A stretch of DNA of 64,000 nt from Sinohyriopsis cumingii (lineage: Eukaryota > Mollusca > Bivalvia > Unionida > Unionidae): the NCBI GenBank assembly GCA_028554795.2, contig CM068839.1:11063220-11127219 (forward strand), in the 5' to 3' direction. Every line of letters starts with the position of its first letter. Position 1 is the stretch's first letter. The notes beneath the pieces were generated by a model. It did no database searches and was not told where the DNA came from. It saw nothing but the letters and a program-made list of their open reading frames with translations. Positions 34,201-46,697 of this stretch are shown in pieces. The position numbers and the translations under genes are program-made.

Positions 34201-36255
34201 GAACTCATAAATAAGTTTTGTTGATGTCATTGTGAGTTTTGCCTTCAGAACTCATAAATAAGTTTTGTTGATGTCATTGTGAGTTTTGCCTTCAGAACTC
34301 ATAAATAAGTTTTGTTGATGTCATTGTGAGTTTTGCCTTCAGAACTCATAAATAAGTTTTGTTGATGTCATTGTGAGTTTTGCCTTCAGAACTCATAAAT
34401 AAGGTTTGTTGATGTCATTGTGAGTTTTGCCTTCAGAACTCATAAATAAGTATTGTTGATGTCATTGTGAGTTTTGCCTTCAGAACTCATAAATAAGTAT
34501 TGTTGATGTCATTGTGAGTTTTGCCTTCAGAACTCATAAATAAGTATTGTTGATGTCATTGTGAGTTTTGCCTTCAGAACTCATAAATAAGTATTGTTGA
34601 TGTCATTGTGAGTTTTGCCTTCAGAACTCATAAATAAGTATTGTTGATGTCATTGTGAGTTTTGCCTTCAGAACTCATAAATAAGTATTGTTGATGTCAT
34701 TGTGAGTTTTGCCTTCAGAACTCATAAATAAGTATTGTTGATGTCATTGTGAGTTTTGCCTTCAGAACTCATAAATAAGTTTTGTTGTTGTTTTATGAGT
34801 TTTACCTTCAGAACTCATAAATAAGTATTGTTGTTGTTATTGTGAGTTTTGCCTTCAGAACTCATAAATAAGTATTGTTGATGTCATTGTGAGTTTTTCC
34901 TTCAGAACTCATAAATAAGTATTGTTGATGTCATTGTGAGTTTTGCCTTCAGAACTCATAAATAAGTTTTGTTGATGTCATTGTGATTTTTGCCTTCAGA
35001 ACTCATAAATAAGTATTGTTGATGTCATTGTGAGTTTTTCCTTCAGAACTCATAAATAAGTATTGTTGATGTCATTGTGAGTTTTGCCTTCAGAACTCAT
35101 AAATAAGTATTGTTGATGTCATTGTGAGTTTTTCCATCAGAACTCATAAATAAGTATTGTTGATGTCATTGTGAGTTTTGCCTTCAGAACTCATAAATAA
35201 GTATTGTTGATGTCATTGTGAGTTTTGCCTTCAGAACTCATAAATAAGTATTGTTGATGTCATTGTGAGTTTTGCCTTCAGAACTCATAAATAAGTATTG
35301 TTGATGTCATTGTGAGTTTTGCCTTCAGAACTCATAAATAAGTATTGTTGATGTCATTGTGAGTTTTGCCTTCAGAACTCATAAATAAGTATTGTTGATG
35401 TCATTGTGAGTTTTGCCTTCAGAACTCATAAATAAGTTTTGTTGTTGTTTTATGAGTTTTACCTTCAGAACTCATAAATAAGTATTGTTGTTGTTATTGT
35501 GAGTTTTGCCTTCAGAACTCATAAATAAGTATTGTTGATGTCATTGTGAGTTTTTCCTTCAGAACTCATAAATAAGTATTGTTGATGTCATTGTGAGTTT
35601 TGCCTTCAGAACTCATAAATAAGTTTTGTTGATGTCATTGTGAGTTTTGCCTTCAGAACTCATAAATAAGTTTTGTTGATGTCATTGTGAGTTTTGCCTT
35701 CAGAACTCATAAATAAGTTTTGTTGATGTCATTGTGAGTTTTGCCTTCAGAACTCATAAATAAGTATTGTTGATGTCGTTGTGAGTTTTGCCTTCAGAAC
35801 TCATAAATAAGTATTGTTGATGTCATTGTGAGTTTTGCCTTCAGAACTCATAAATAAGTATTGTTGATGTCATTGTGAGTTTTGCCTTCAGAACTCATAA
35901 ATAAGTATTGTTGATGTCATTGTGAGTTTTGCCTTCAGAACTCATAAATAAGTATTGTTGATGTCATTGTGAGTTTTGCCTTCAGAACTCATAAATAAGT
36001 ATTGTTGATGTCATTGTGAGTTTTGCCTTCAGAACTCATAAATAAGTATTGTTGATGTCATTGTGAGTTTTGCCTTCAGAACTCATAAATAAGTATTGTT
36101 GATGTCATTGTGAGTTTTGCCTTCAGAACTCATAAATAAGTATTGTTGATGTCATTGTGAGTTTTGCCTTCAGAACTCATAAATAAGTTTTGTTGATGTC
36201 ATTGTGAGTTTTGCCTTCAGAACTCATAAATAAGTATTGTTGATGTCATTGTGAT
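31262..36255. repeat. Giant minisatellite, 47-bp unit, about 106 copies, higher-order structure
   Basis: The main unit is AAGTATTGTTGATGTCATTG then TGAGTTTTGCCTTCAGAACT then CATAAAT. A 46-bp subtype has TTGTTGTTGTTTTATGAG. Others have TTGTTGTTGTTATTGTGAG, GAGTTTTTCC, GATTTTTGCC, or AAGTTTTGTTGATG. The subtypes recur in blocks in the same order. A private variant (TTTTTCCATCAG) occurs at 33,581 and 35,128, 1,547 bp apart (about 33 units), showing a large segmental duplication inside the array. Confidence 0.97.
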
Positions 36256-36419
36256 TATTGTTGTTATTTTTATTCATAAGACAGCTGGGGAGGTCAAGTG
36301 GTTTTATTCAACCCAAATTCTCACATTTAAATCATTTATACTTGTACTTGTTTTCTGAGAGTTTTTTTTTACAGCAAAGCCTAAGCAGAGTGTGGGGTGG
36401 TGTGGGCACAAGAAAACCC

Positions 36420-37690
36420 CTTGCCCAGTGTGTACCAAATGTCAAAGGACATATAGTCATTCTTGTTGCCTTTGGAAGGAGAGATCTGGGACCTTGCTGA
36501 AAACTGACATACATATAAGGGGAGGAGGAAGGGACAATTAATCACCAACTCATTGGTGGTAGAATACCATGAATCAAGAAGGATGAATACATGTATCTTC
36601 TGTCTATTTGGAACCTTCTTAGCCTGGCAACCTTGGAAGGGATTTCTCACGGGGTTCATCATATTCCAGGCAAGAAAACCATTTTGGCAGACAGTTTGTC
36701 AAGGAGAGGCAAGGTAGTTCTCAAAGAATGGTCTCTACATCAGTCCATAGCAGATTCCCTGTTAAAACAATGGGGAAGACCTTTGGTGGACTTGTTTGCA
36801 ATGAGGCTAATTTTACATTCCCCACTCAGACAGCCTAAACCTTCTGACCCATCAGGATTATTTCACAAGTGCTTCAAAAGTCAGGACATGGACTGCTCAG
36901 ATCATTTTGATAGTTCCTCTGTGGCCTCATTGATCGTGGTTCAACAATCTTCTCAACCAACTGGTAGACCAACCCATGACATTACTCTAGAGGAGGGACC
37001 TTTGTCATAGCAAAGGGGCTTTCTCAAGAAACAACAGCCTAGATTCTCAACCTTCTTGCTGGGCACATCTCAAGTGAATGACCCAAACAGGCAGTTCATT
37101 TTTTTAGCAAAGTTGCCAAGTACATTGCTTGGACCAGGAGATGCTCCTTGTCCAATGTCTATGATGCCAAGTGGAAAATCTTAATTGATGCAGTAGGAAA
37201 CTTGTTCATGTTAGGTGTAGTGCTTTGAGCGCAGTGGCTGGTTTTCTTCTCTTTCCTTTGAAGAGAGATGTCACTCTGTTTCTACTATACTAGTTATAAG
37301 GCAGCCATATACAACAGACTCAAACTTTTTCAGGATCAGCTATTGGTTCAGATTCTCACATTGTTGATATTATTGGGTATTTCAAGATGGAAAAACCAGT
37401 GTCTCACCAACTAATGCCTACATGGAATCTTTTGTGTTTCTTATGGTCTTTAACTAAAAACCCAAATGAATCTATCTGTGGAGCTTCTTTTGAGAAGCTT
37501 ACCTCAAAACTGTTTTCTTGCTGTGAGAGACAAAGGAGTGAGTTCCAGAATGAGACTGTCTCTGGTTCAATGACAGTTATAAGTCAGTGTCTCTCCTTTA
37601 CCAATCAGAATTCTTGGTAATAAACAAGCCTCCATTGGTAGCTATAGATTTCCAGTCTCAGCCATGTACTTGGGGTGATCAAGATTGACT
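36420..37690 (+). mobile_element. DIRS-like retroelement, second fossil (RNase H to recombinase side)
   Basis: Short blocks match DIRS-type elements: the RNase H end with the 'HIPGK...LADSLSR' signature (about 36,650-36,710), the region between RNase H and recombinase (to about 37,000), and weak recombinase-like similarity to about 37,690. Its coverage overlaps slightly with the right side of the fossil at 22,530-24,900, so they are two copies, not one split element. It is broken in many places, old, and without visible terminal repeats. Confidence 0.7.
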
Positions 37691-38773
37691 TTTATGCCAA
37701 TGATGCTAGGATCTTTGTGGAAATCATCATACAGGAGTATGAATTCTTATTTTACGAGTGAGGGTAATTTCCATCCCAGAAAGTATAAGCTATGAAGTAG
37801 CAACAGATAGCATATTAGATCAATAAACCTAGTTCCTCCTATCCACCTCCCACTCCCTCCACCAAAAAAAGACCTTTTCTCTGGCTATCCATCTTAACAT
37901 TCAAAATCTTTTGGACTGAAATTAATTTGATACAGGAGCTACTGGTATAGTTAAATAACCACCACAAATTTGTTGATTTTAGAATGCAGCAATTTTTTGT
38001 GGACAAGCTATGAGTGATATTTGTATAGGAATGAAATTTTTGTTATGATTTGGTGGTGGTAGGTTTTGTTGTTGACACTTTTGAATGCAGCTAGCAACTA
38101 AGCAGGCTGGAACAGCTGACCCTGGAAGTTTTTGTGTCTTCTCAGCTTGCTGCAATCAATACAGGGCATACTCTAAATTAAATGTGCTACTGTCATTAAT
38201 GGCACTAGATACATCTCACATGTATTAATACATCATTCAGACTGATAAATCCTTCTTTTAATGTAATCAGAAGAGTGTGGTACTAACTCAGTTAATATTA
38301 CAAATGATGAAGAATTAAGGAGCTTGAATTAACACAAAATGAAATTGTGTTTCCATTGAAGTGTAGCAACAATAAAGACATGAATTATGGATACAACAAA
38401 GTAGATCTGGTGGTCATGAGAAGTTGGGTATAAACTTGTTTGAGGTTTACTCTCAGTTCTACTCACTCTGCATTGTCAGCCTTAAAATATATTTTGGCTA
38501 GTTTATTGTGTTTTTGTAGTGGGTAGGTGGGGAATGGTCAAGTGACTAACCTTGTTCATACATGATACAGGTCTTTATTCATGGTCAAGACTTTATTGAT
38601 AATCTGGCACATAAGACTAACGATGTGGTATTTTTTCAGTGATTTTAACCAGATACAAAATAGTAGTCCATTTTGCAGACACTTTTTGACTTTTTGCAGT
38701 TTGGAAGTAGAGGATGTGTGTGTTTTGATTCAAGTTGTTTTAGTTGTTTATTCTTCCTTAGTTAAAGGGCAAT
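37691..38773. other. Unique non-coding stretch
   Basis: No gene recognised. The open frame starting at 38,581 gains most of its length from the adjacent tandem array. Confidence 0.45.
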
Positions 38774-39490
38774 TAGTCAGCATAACCTCCATAACCCATT
38801 GTCATCTCTATCATGGTGGACTAAGATTAGTAAGCATAACCTCCATAACCCACTGTCAACTCTGTCACAGTGAACTAAGATTAGTCAGCATAACCTCCAT
38901 AACCCATTGTCATCTCTATCATGGTGGACTAAGATTAGTAAGCATAACCTCCATAACCCACTGTCAACTCTGTCACAGTGAACTAAGATTAGTCAGCATA
39001 ACCTCCATAACCCATTGTCATCTCTGTCATGGTGGACTAAGATTAGTCAGCATAACCTCCATAACCCACTGTCAACTCTAATCACAATGAACTAAGATTA
39101 GTCAGCATAACCTCCATAACCCACTGTCAACTCTGTCACAGTGAACTAAGATTAGTCAGCATAACCTCCATAACCCACTGTCAACTCTGTCACAGTGAAC
39201 TAAGATTAGTCAGCATAACCTCCTTAACCCATTGTCAACTGTCACAGTGAACTAAGATTAGTCAGCATATCCTCCATAACCCATTGTTAACTCTGTCACA
39301 GTGAACTAAGATTAGTCAGCATAACCTCCATAACCCATTGTCAACTGTCACAGTGAACTAAGATTAGTCAGCATTTCCTCCATAACCCATTGTCAACTCT
39401 ATCACAGTGAACTAAGATTAGTTAGCATAACCTCCATAACCCATTGTCAACTCTATCACAGTGAACTAAGATTAGTCAGCATAACCGACT
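38774..39490. repeat. Minisatellite, 54-bp unit, about 13 copies, partly dimeric
   Basis: Units read AGTCAGCATAACCTCCATAA then CCCATTGTCAACTCTGTCAC then AGTGAACTAAGATT. The first six units alternate between a CATCTCTATCATGGTGGAC form and a CAACTCTGTCACAGTGAAC form, a 108-bp dimer. Later units are all of the second form, some with 4-bp deletions. Confidence 0.95.
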
Positions 39491-39589
39491 GTCAACTCCG
39501 ATCACAATGAATGTCTGTTCAGAAAAATTCCACTTCGCATAAATTATTTATCTTTCTTGGCATAAATTATTTATCTTTAAAATACCCAA

Positions 39590-41145
39590 AGAAAAAGTTC
39601 TGAAATTTTTGCAAATTATTACAACAATTAAATCAAGAAGTCTAGATAATATTGGACCACATCTTCTGAGAGCTGCTGTCTGACAGCATTGCTTACATAT
39701 ATAATCCTGGCATATGATTGTTTCCCAAGACCTGGAAATTGGCAAAATTATCCCCATTCACAAGTCTGGCAACAAAGATGTCAATATCTACAGACTGCTA
39801 CAGACCCATATCTATCTTACCAACTCTGTCCAATCTACTTGAAAAACATGTTTAAGACAATCTTTTGATATACCTATCAGACTATAACTTAATTCATAAT
39901 AACCATCAGACTTCCAAGAAAACCACTCCTGTGAGACAGCCTTGGTCTCCATGATAAATAGATGGATTACTGCTTTAAATTAAGGAAAATAACCTGGATA
40001 TATACAAGCTTATCTTAGAAAAGAGATTGACGTTTTGATCATGTTATTCTTATCAACAAATTGAGCATTTATCAATGTGACAATTCAGTGATTGGTTGGT
40101 TTGCATCATATCTAACAACGAGCAATCAGTATGTCAAAATAAATGTTATTTTGTCTGAGGAAGAAGCAATTGCATGGGGAGTATACCAGGGATCAATCCA
40201 AGGCCCACTTCTATTTCTCGTTTTCATAAATGATTTGCCACTGAAAATAGGTAACTGTATTTCATTTACCAATTGTATGCAGAATATACCACATTATCAG
40301 ATTTCAAAATAGCTAAATTCAGACCTAGAAGTCTCCCTTCAGATAGCTTTACTTAGAATAGATTCCTGGTGTATGGAAAACAGCATCAAAGTAAACACAA
40401 ACAAGACTAAAGTATTATTTATTACTACCAAACAAAGAGAGCAAAATGTTTATAAAATAGCAATTGGAATCTTAAGTTGAATGAAATTTACCTACAAATG
40501 GTTACCCAGGACAGAATCCTTGGGGTGATGGTTGACAACAATTTGCAATGGGATAAACATATTCAAATCATAGAGTCAATTCATGTCTGTGGTTATTTAT
40601 CAAGATAAAGCCATATCTATCAACTAAACATAGTTTACTGTAGTACAGGTGTTATAGAGAGCCATACCTATTATACTGTATTGTTTTCTGGGGAAATACT
40701 ACTGACAAGAATATTTGCAAATTATTCTGCTTGCAAAAAAAAATCCTTGCAGATACATCTTAGATAATGCTGAAAGCATCCCAAATGCATCTTAGATAAT
40801 ACTGAAAGCATCCCAAATGAAGTGAATAGTATCAAAATGTTAACAGTAAGTGAGCAAATATTTTTGAGACACTTAATGTACACTGTTTCAAACAATATGA
40901 CCCCATTATATCTTAATGAACTATTTCATGCTAGAAAACAAGGCAACAGTCCCAATTTAAGATCAGTTTCAGCTAATTGCCTTTCCATTCCAAAATGAAA
41001 TAAACAACTCTTTAAGAAAACTTTTCAATTTTCAGGATCACTAATTTGGTACAGAATCCCAAAGGATATTAAAGAAAATATGAATATAAATGCATTCAAT
41101 TATATTCTAATTCAGTGGATGAAAAGTGGAACCTGTTCATTTTGA
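39590..41145 (+). pseudogene. LINE reverse transcriptase and C-terminal region, plus strand
   Basis: Blocks in order: IGKIIPIHKSGNKDVNIYR and RPISILPTLSNLLEKHV (RT motifs 1-2, about 39,730-39,850), a diverged motif A region (to about 40,040), and SIQGPLLFLVFINDLPLKIG (motif B, 40,061-40,312 frame). The active-site box YADD has decayed to about 'YAEY'. SIKVNTNKTKVLFITTKQRE follows. The C-terminal end shows LMYTVSNNMTPLYLNELF and SGSLIWYRIPKDIKENMNIN. The element is 5'-truncated, lacks the endonuclease, and has many frame breaks. The clade looks CR1/L2-like and differs from the 11.9-18.7 kb LINE. Confidence 0.82.
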
Positions 41146-41300
41146 CAAATACATTACACTTAAAGTATAAATTCACTAACCTTCCACATATTGTCTCACT
41201 ACTTTTGTACTGTATATACACAATGTACACAGATTGAGCATGTTCATTTTAATTTTCTGTTTATTATGTCCATGTATATAGCTTATTATCAGTGCAGTGT

Positions 41301-41341
41301 GAGAGAGAGAGAGAGAGAGAGACACAGAGAGAAAGAGAGAA
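41301..41341. repeat. (GA)n microsatellite
   Basis: About ten clean GA pairs followed by a GACACAGAGAGAAAGAGAGA tail. Confidence 0.92.
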
Positions 41342-41365
41342 ACTATATAATATACTCTGCAATTG

Positions 41366-41640
41366 AATAGAGCATCCATCTCAGAAGTGGGAAGTCACTG
41401 GTTTGAACCCTGGCTGAGTCATATTAAAGACCTACAAATGGTACCAACAGCTGCCTAGCTACGTGCTAAGCATTAGGAGGTTAATGTTAGGACTGGTTGG
41501 CCTGGTGTCAGGATAATGCAACATGTCTGTGGCATGATGCTCCAGTGCTTGATATCACTATAAACTGCCACACTGCTGACATCACAGAGATATGACTGAA
41601 AAATTGTTAAAGCAGCATTAAAAATCCAAATCACACTCAC
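41366..41640 (+). mobile_element. SINE family A, nearly full copy
   Basis: Part of the tRNA head is present (AGAGCATCCATCTCAGAAGT, B box GGTTTGAACCC). The body has CAGCTGCCTAGCTACGTGCT, GGTTGGCCTGGTGTCAGGAT and CACTATAAACTGCCACACTG, with a short CACTCAC tail. A stretch present in other copies (GTGACTGGGTGGGACATCAT) is deleted. No target-site duplication was found. Confidence 0.88.
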
Positions 41641-41730
41641 TGTACTCAGAATGTAAATATGCATACACTAGAAGGTCACAAGATGGATTAGTTCCAAGCA
41701 ACTAATTGTGTCACCCTCTTTAAATAAAAA

Positions 41731-41732
<2 letters not shown>

Positions 41733-41784
<52 letters not shown>

Positions 41785-41791
41785 TCTTATG

Positions 41792-41840
<49 letters not shown>
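41733..41840. repeat. (ATT)n microsatellite
   Basis: A long ATT run interrupted by ACTCTTATGATTATC in the middle. Confidence 0.95.
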
Positions 41841-41841
<1 letters not shown>

Positions 41842-41949
41842 TTGTAGTAACTCAAATTACTTTTGTCAAATGTGTACTTAATTCTGATTCCAGAGCTTAA
41901 TTTTCCATCTTTATTCCATAGATGATGTAATTATCTTCAGCCAATGAAG

Positions 41950-42055
41950 GAAGTACCGTACGTACTCACTAATAAGGCGAGTCCAACAGCAAATTGCACA
42001 GACCCAGATCTGCCATTGCATAATGCACTAGCATGTCTGTGTTGATGCAGTTCAA
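41950..42055 (+). mobile_element. Nested-palindrome MITE, left half
   Basis: CCGTACGTACTCACTAATAA, GTCCAACAGCAAATTGCA, then CAGACCCAGATCTGCCATTG with CATAATGCACTAGCATGTCT. Only the left arm with its inner hairpin remains. Confidence 0.75.
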
Positions 42056-42735
42056 GATGATATAAAGTTTTGGAGATAATTTACATGGATCACGGCCTTA
42101 TAATAATCCCATGAAGTTAAATGATCAGCTGTTAAGTTACTGTATGTAGTAAGCCTCGTGAGTTATTTCAGGCCTTGGTGTCTTTTTAAATGAAAATAAA
42201 GTTTATCTTTCAAATGTTCAGAGCTTAAATAATTTGAATAGATGTATACCATTTAGGTGATACATGCTGTTATGATAGACAAGCTTTATGTTATTAAAAA
42301 TCTTCATTATTAGAACTTGTTGCCATTGCGTACATTATTATATGTGGAGTCACAGTCGGATCATCACATCCTCTTGTACCTTAATCAACGGACTTTTTAA
42401 AATATAGCTGTGCCCATTGAAACATTAAGTCAAATGATATCTGCCATGGTTCATGACTTTGCTTATAAATTTACAGAAATTCCAGGGCATTTTTAGCTGG
42501 TCACTAAAAAGTTTGGTATTGTACACCAGTGGTACTATATGTATATGAACAGATTGACATAATTTACAAACAAAAAAAACAAAACAAACATTGGAACAAC
42601 AATTAGAACCAAGATGTTTTGCTTTGTAAAATGCTAAAACGAAATTAAACACCAACACATTATGTTGTCATTGTTATTTATTGGTAGGCATGGTTATAAT
42701 GGAACTTATTTTATCTGGACTACTTTCATACAGCA
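42056..42735. other. Unique non-coding stretch
   Basis: No gene or element recognised. Confidence 0.45.
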
Positions 42736-42739
42736 AATG

Positions 42740-42945
42740 AACTTGCTAGGCACTTCAGTACAGAATGTTTACAATAGAGACATGAATTTTTCACCAGCAT
42801 TGAACTTGCTAGGCACTTCAGTACAGAATGCTTACAATAGAAATATGAAATTTTCAACCAGCATTGAACTTGCTTGGCACTTCAGTACAGAATGCTTACA
42901 ACAGAGATGAATTTTTCAACCAGCATTGAACTTGCTATGCACATC
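42740..42945. repeat. Tandem repeat, 63-bp unit, about 3.3 copies
   Basis: Units begin AACTTGCTAGGCACTTCAGT and recur at 42,740, 42,803 and 42,866, then a partial copy. Confidence 0.9.
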
Positions 42946-43017
42946 AATATAGAATTAGAGTTATAAATTTTTAAGAAATTCTGGGAAAACTATCATTTTC
43001 ATTAGTACATAAAATAC

Positions 43018-44505
43018 CTACACAGAGAGAAAAATAATTTTTAATGTTCAGGTACTTGATGATAAATTTGGAATACACACAGAGAGAAAAATAATTTTTA
43101 ATGTTCAGGTACTTGATGATAAATTTGGAATACACACAGAGAGAAAAATAATTTTTAATGTTCAGGTATTTGATGATAAATTTGGAATACACACAGAGAG
43201 AAAAATAATTTTTAATGTTCAGGTACTTGATGATAAATTTGGAATACACACAGAGAGAAAAATAATTTTTAATGTTCAGGTACTTGATGATAAATTTGGA
43301 ATACACACAGAGAGAAAAATAATTTTTAATGTTCAGGTACTTGATGATAAATTTGGAATACACACAGAGAGAAAAATAATTTTTAATGTTCAGGTACTTG
43401 ATGATAAATTTGGAATACACACAGAGAGAAAAATAATTTTTAATGTTCAGGTACTTGATGATAAATTTGGAATACACACAGAGAGAAAAATAATTTTTAA
43501 TGTTCAGGTACTTGATGATAAATTTGGAATACACACAGAGAGAAAAATAATTTTTAATGTTCAGGTACTTGATGATAAATTTGGAATACACACAGAGAGA
43601 AAAATAATTTTTAATGTTCAGGTACTTGATGATAAATTTGGAATACACACAGAGAGAAAAATAATTTTTAATGTTCAGGTACTTGATGATAAATTTGGAA
43701 TACACACAGAGAGAAAAATAATTTTTAATGTTCAGGTACTTGATGATAAATTTGGAATACACACAGAGAGAAAAATAATTTTTAATGTTCAGGTACTTGA
43801 TGATAAATTTGGAATACACACAGAGAGAAAAATAATTTTTAATGTTCAGGTACTTGATGATAAATTTGGAATACACACAGAGAAAAATAATTTTTAATGT
43901 TCAGGTACTTGATGATAAATTTGGAATACACACAGAGAGAAAAATAATTTTTAATGTTCAGGTACTTAATGATAAATTTGGAATACACACAGAGAGAAAA
44001 ATAATTTTTAATGTTCAGGTACTTGATGATAAATTTGGAATACACACAGAGAGAAAAATAATTTTTAATGTTCAGGTACTTGATGATAAATTTGGAATAC
44101 ACACAGAGAGAAAAATAATTTTTAATGTTCAGGTACTTGATGATAAATTTGGAATACACACAGAGAGAAAAATAATTTTTAATGTTCAGGTACTTGATGA
44201 TAAATTTGGAATACACACAGAGAGAAAAATAATTTTTAATGTTCAGGTACTTGATGATAAATTTGGAATACACACAGAGAGAAAAATAATTTTTAATGTT
44301 CAGGTACTTGATGATAAATTTGGAATACACACAGAGAGAAAAATAATTTTTAATGTTCAGGTACTTAATGATAAATTTGGAATACACACAGAGAGAAAAA
44401 TAATTTTTAATGTTCAGGTACTTGATGATAAATTTGGAATACACACAGAGAGAAAAATAATTTTTAATGTTCAGGTACTTGATGATAAATTTGGAATACT
44501 GGTAT
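43018..44505. repeat. Highly uniform minisatellite, 57-bp unit, about 26 copies
   Basis: Units read TTAATGTTCAGGTACTTGAT then GATAAATTTGGAATACACAC then AGAGAGAAAAATAATTT. Almost no variation: two units read TTAATGAT, one reads GGTATTTG, and one lacks two bases (near 43,880). As 57 is divisible by three, both strands stay open for hundreds of codons, and the 2-bp loss breaks the minus frame in two. I read this as recent array growth, not a gene. Confidence 0.96.
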
Positions 44506-44689
44506 AACACTAATGATCTTATATTTCCATACTCTCATTAGCATCCCAGCTCTTGATTATGTCCATTGTTGGGGCACATGGGGTCATGAGGTTATGCCCT
44601 TTGATATGCTAACAGCTCATCCCTGAGCATACCTGTGTTTCAAGGAACACATTTCTTTTTTGGTCACCTGGCAATAAGACCAAGTGAGG

Positions 44690-45900
44690 TTAATTGGTAA
44701 AGGTTTTCACCCATCAGCAAATGCTATATTTTCACAAAATCACTGGACCAGTTTTGCCTAGATTTGGCAGAGAGCATCCTGAATTGAAGAGCTTTCTAAT
44801 TTATGCAACTGATGGCAACCTGCTGTAATTAAAAAGAGAAAAAAAGTATATGGCTTCTCCTGATAAATCAGTAGCAGAATTGGATTAAATTTGAAAGAAA
44901 GCAACCTAGCTGGAAGACATTTGATATTTATATAAATTACGCCAACCTGCCTTCAGATCTTGCTGCCATTGCTAAAAATATAAGAAAAAAATCCATTGTC
45001 TCATCAAAGGTCACTATTTTCATCATCTTCTAGAAACCAACAAGAATGGTTTTGACCAAACCTGACAGAGAACATCCTGACCTAAATGCCCTTACAGTTT
45101 AAACAGGTTATGGCAATCCACCATCAAATATGGCCATCATCACACAAAAAAAAATAGATCAACCTTTCAGTCATGATATTTGGCAGAAAACATCCTGTCA
45201 TGAAGACCTTTCAGTGATGATATTTGACAGAAAACATCCTGTCATGAAGACCTTTCAGTGATGATATTTGGCAGAAAACATCCTGTCATGAAGACCTTTC
45301 AGAATTATATAAAATAATATGTATCTGCAATCAAATATGGTTATCATTACTAAAAATAGAAAAACCTTGGAATGAATTCTTCAAAGCCACCGATGGAATA
45401 TGATGAAACTCAATAGAAAGGGTCATGGTTTGAACACCTTTTATGTTTGTACAGATGATGCTGAGCCATCATCAAATGTAGCCATCATTACCAAAGAAAA
45501 GCCAAATCTTCTGAATGGCAAAATTGAATTGAACCAAAATTAATAGAAAGCATCCTGTCATGAAAGCCTTTTAAATTTATGCAAATGGTACCAATCTGCT
45601 GTCAGATATGGCCATAGATTAAAACAATGGAAAAACTTTAAATGATTTCCTCTCAAAAACCACTCTTTAGAATTTTACGAAATTGACAGAAAGCATTTTG
45701 CTATAAAGGGCTTCACATGTGTACATTTGATACCAATCTGCCATCAAATAAAGTTTCTTTTATTAAAAATATAAGAAACATTAATAGCCTTCTCAATAAT
45801 GATTTAACAGACTTTGATCAAATTTGACAGAAAGTGTCTTAGTTTGAATGCCTTTCAGATTTATACCACTGATCCTGTTCATCATGAAAATATCGCTGCA
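44690..45900. repeat. Old degenerate tandem repeat, about 150-180-bp unit, about 8 units
   Basis: The pattern 'ACAGAAAGCATCCTG.CATGAA..CCTTT.A..TTTAT.CA..TGATACCAATCTGC..TCAAATATGGCCATCATTAC' recurs about eight times with heavy divergence and indels. A young 44-bp array (45,166-45,300, three copies of AGACCTTTCAGTGATGATAT-type units) is nested inside, derived from the same sequence. Confidence 0.72.
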
Positions 45901-45949
45901 GTTACCAAAATGAAAATATTTACACAGCTTTAAAAAAAATAAAAATAAA

Positions 45950-46065
45950 CAGCATTCAACCTATGGCATTATGTACAACCTATAAACAGCATTCAACCTA
46001 TGGCATTGTGTACAACCTATAAACAGCATTCAACCTATGGGATACAACCTATAAACAGCATTCTG
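45950..46065. repeat. Short tandem repeat, 36-bp unit, about 3 copies
   Basis: AACAGCATTCAACCTATGGC with ATTGTGTACAACCTAT repeats three times, the last with a deletion. Confidence 0.88.
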
Positions 46066-46206
46066 CACTGTCTACAATTGCTCAAGCAATAGGTAAGTTC
46101 CATGCAATGTCCACTTTTACACAATTATACTGCTGCAACTAGGGCAGTAAAACTCAATTCATTCACTACAAGCCATGATATGGGCATCCATGTTGACTGC
46201 TGTATC

Positions 46207-46697
46207 CAGTCTATGATGGACAACAGCATGGATGGATTAATTTCCACTGGAAACCCAGTCTATGATGGACAACAGCATGAATGGATTAATTTCCACTGGA
46301 AACCCAGTCTATGATGGACAACAGCATGGATGGATTAATTTCCACTGGAAACCCAGTGTATGATGGACAACAGCATGAATGGATTAATTTCCACTGGAAA
46401 CCCAGTCTATGATGGACAACAGCATGGATGGATTAATTTCAACTGGAAAACCCAGTGTATGATGGACAACAGCATGAATGGATTAATTTCCACTGGAAAC
46501 CCAGTCTATGATGGACAACAGCATGGATGGATTAATTTCAACTGGAAAACCCAGTCTATGATGGACAACAGCATGAATGGATTAATTTCCACTGGAAACC
46601 CAGTCTATGATGGACAACAGCATGAATGGATTAATTTCCACTGGAAACCCAGTCTATGATGGACAGCAGCATGGATGGATTAATTTCCACTGGAAAC
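46207..46697. repeat. Minisatellite, about 49-bp unit, about 10 copies
   Basis: Units read CCAGTCTATGATGGACAACA then GCATGGATGGATTAATTTCC then ACTGGAAAC. GGATGG and GAATGG forms alternate, giving a partly 98-bp dimeric pattern. Confidence 0.94.

Noticed and set aside
42971-44510. Open frames of 301 and 223 codons on the minus strand and 221 on the plus strand
   Set aside because: They arise because the 57-bp unit is a multiple of three and has no stop. There is no start context, splice signal or known protein, and both strands are open at once.
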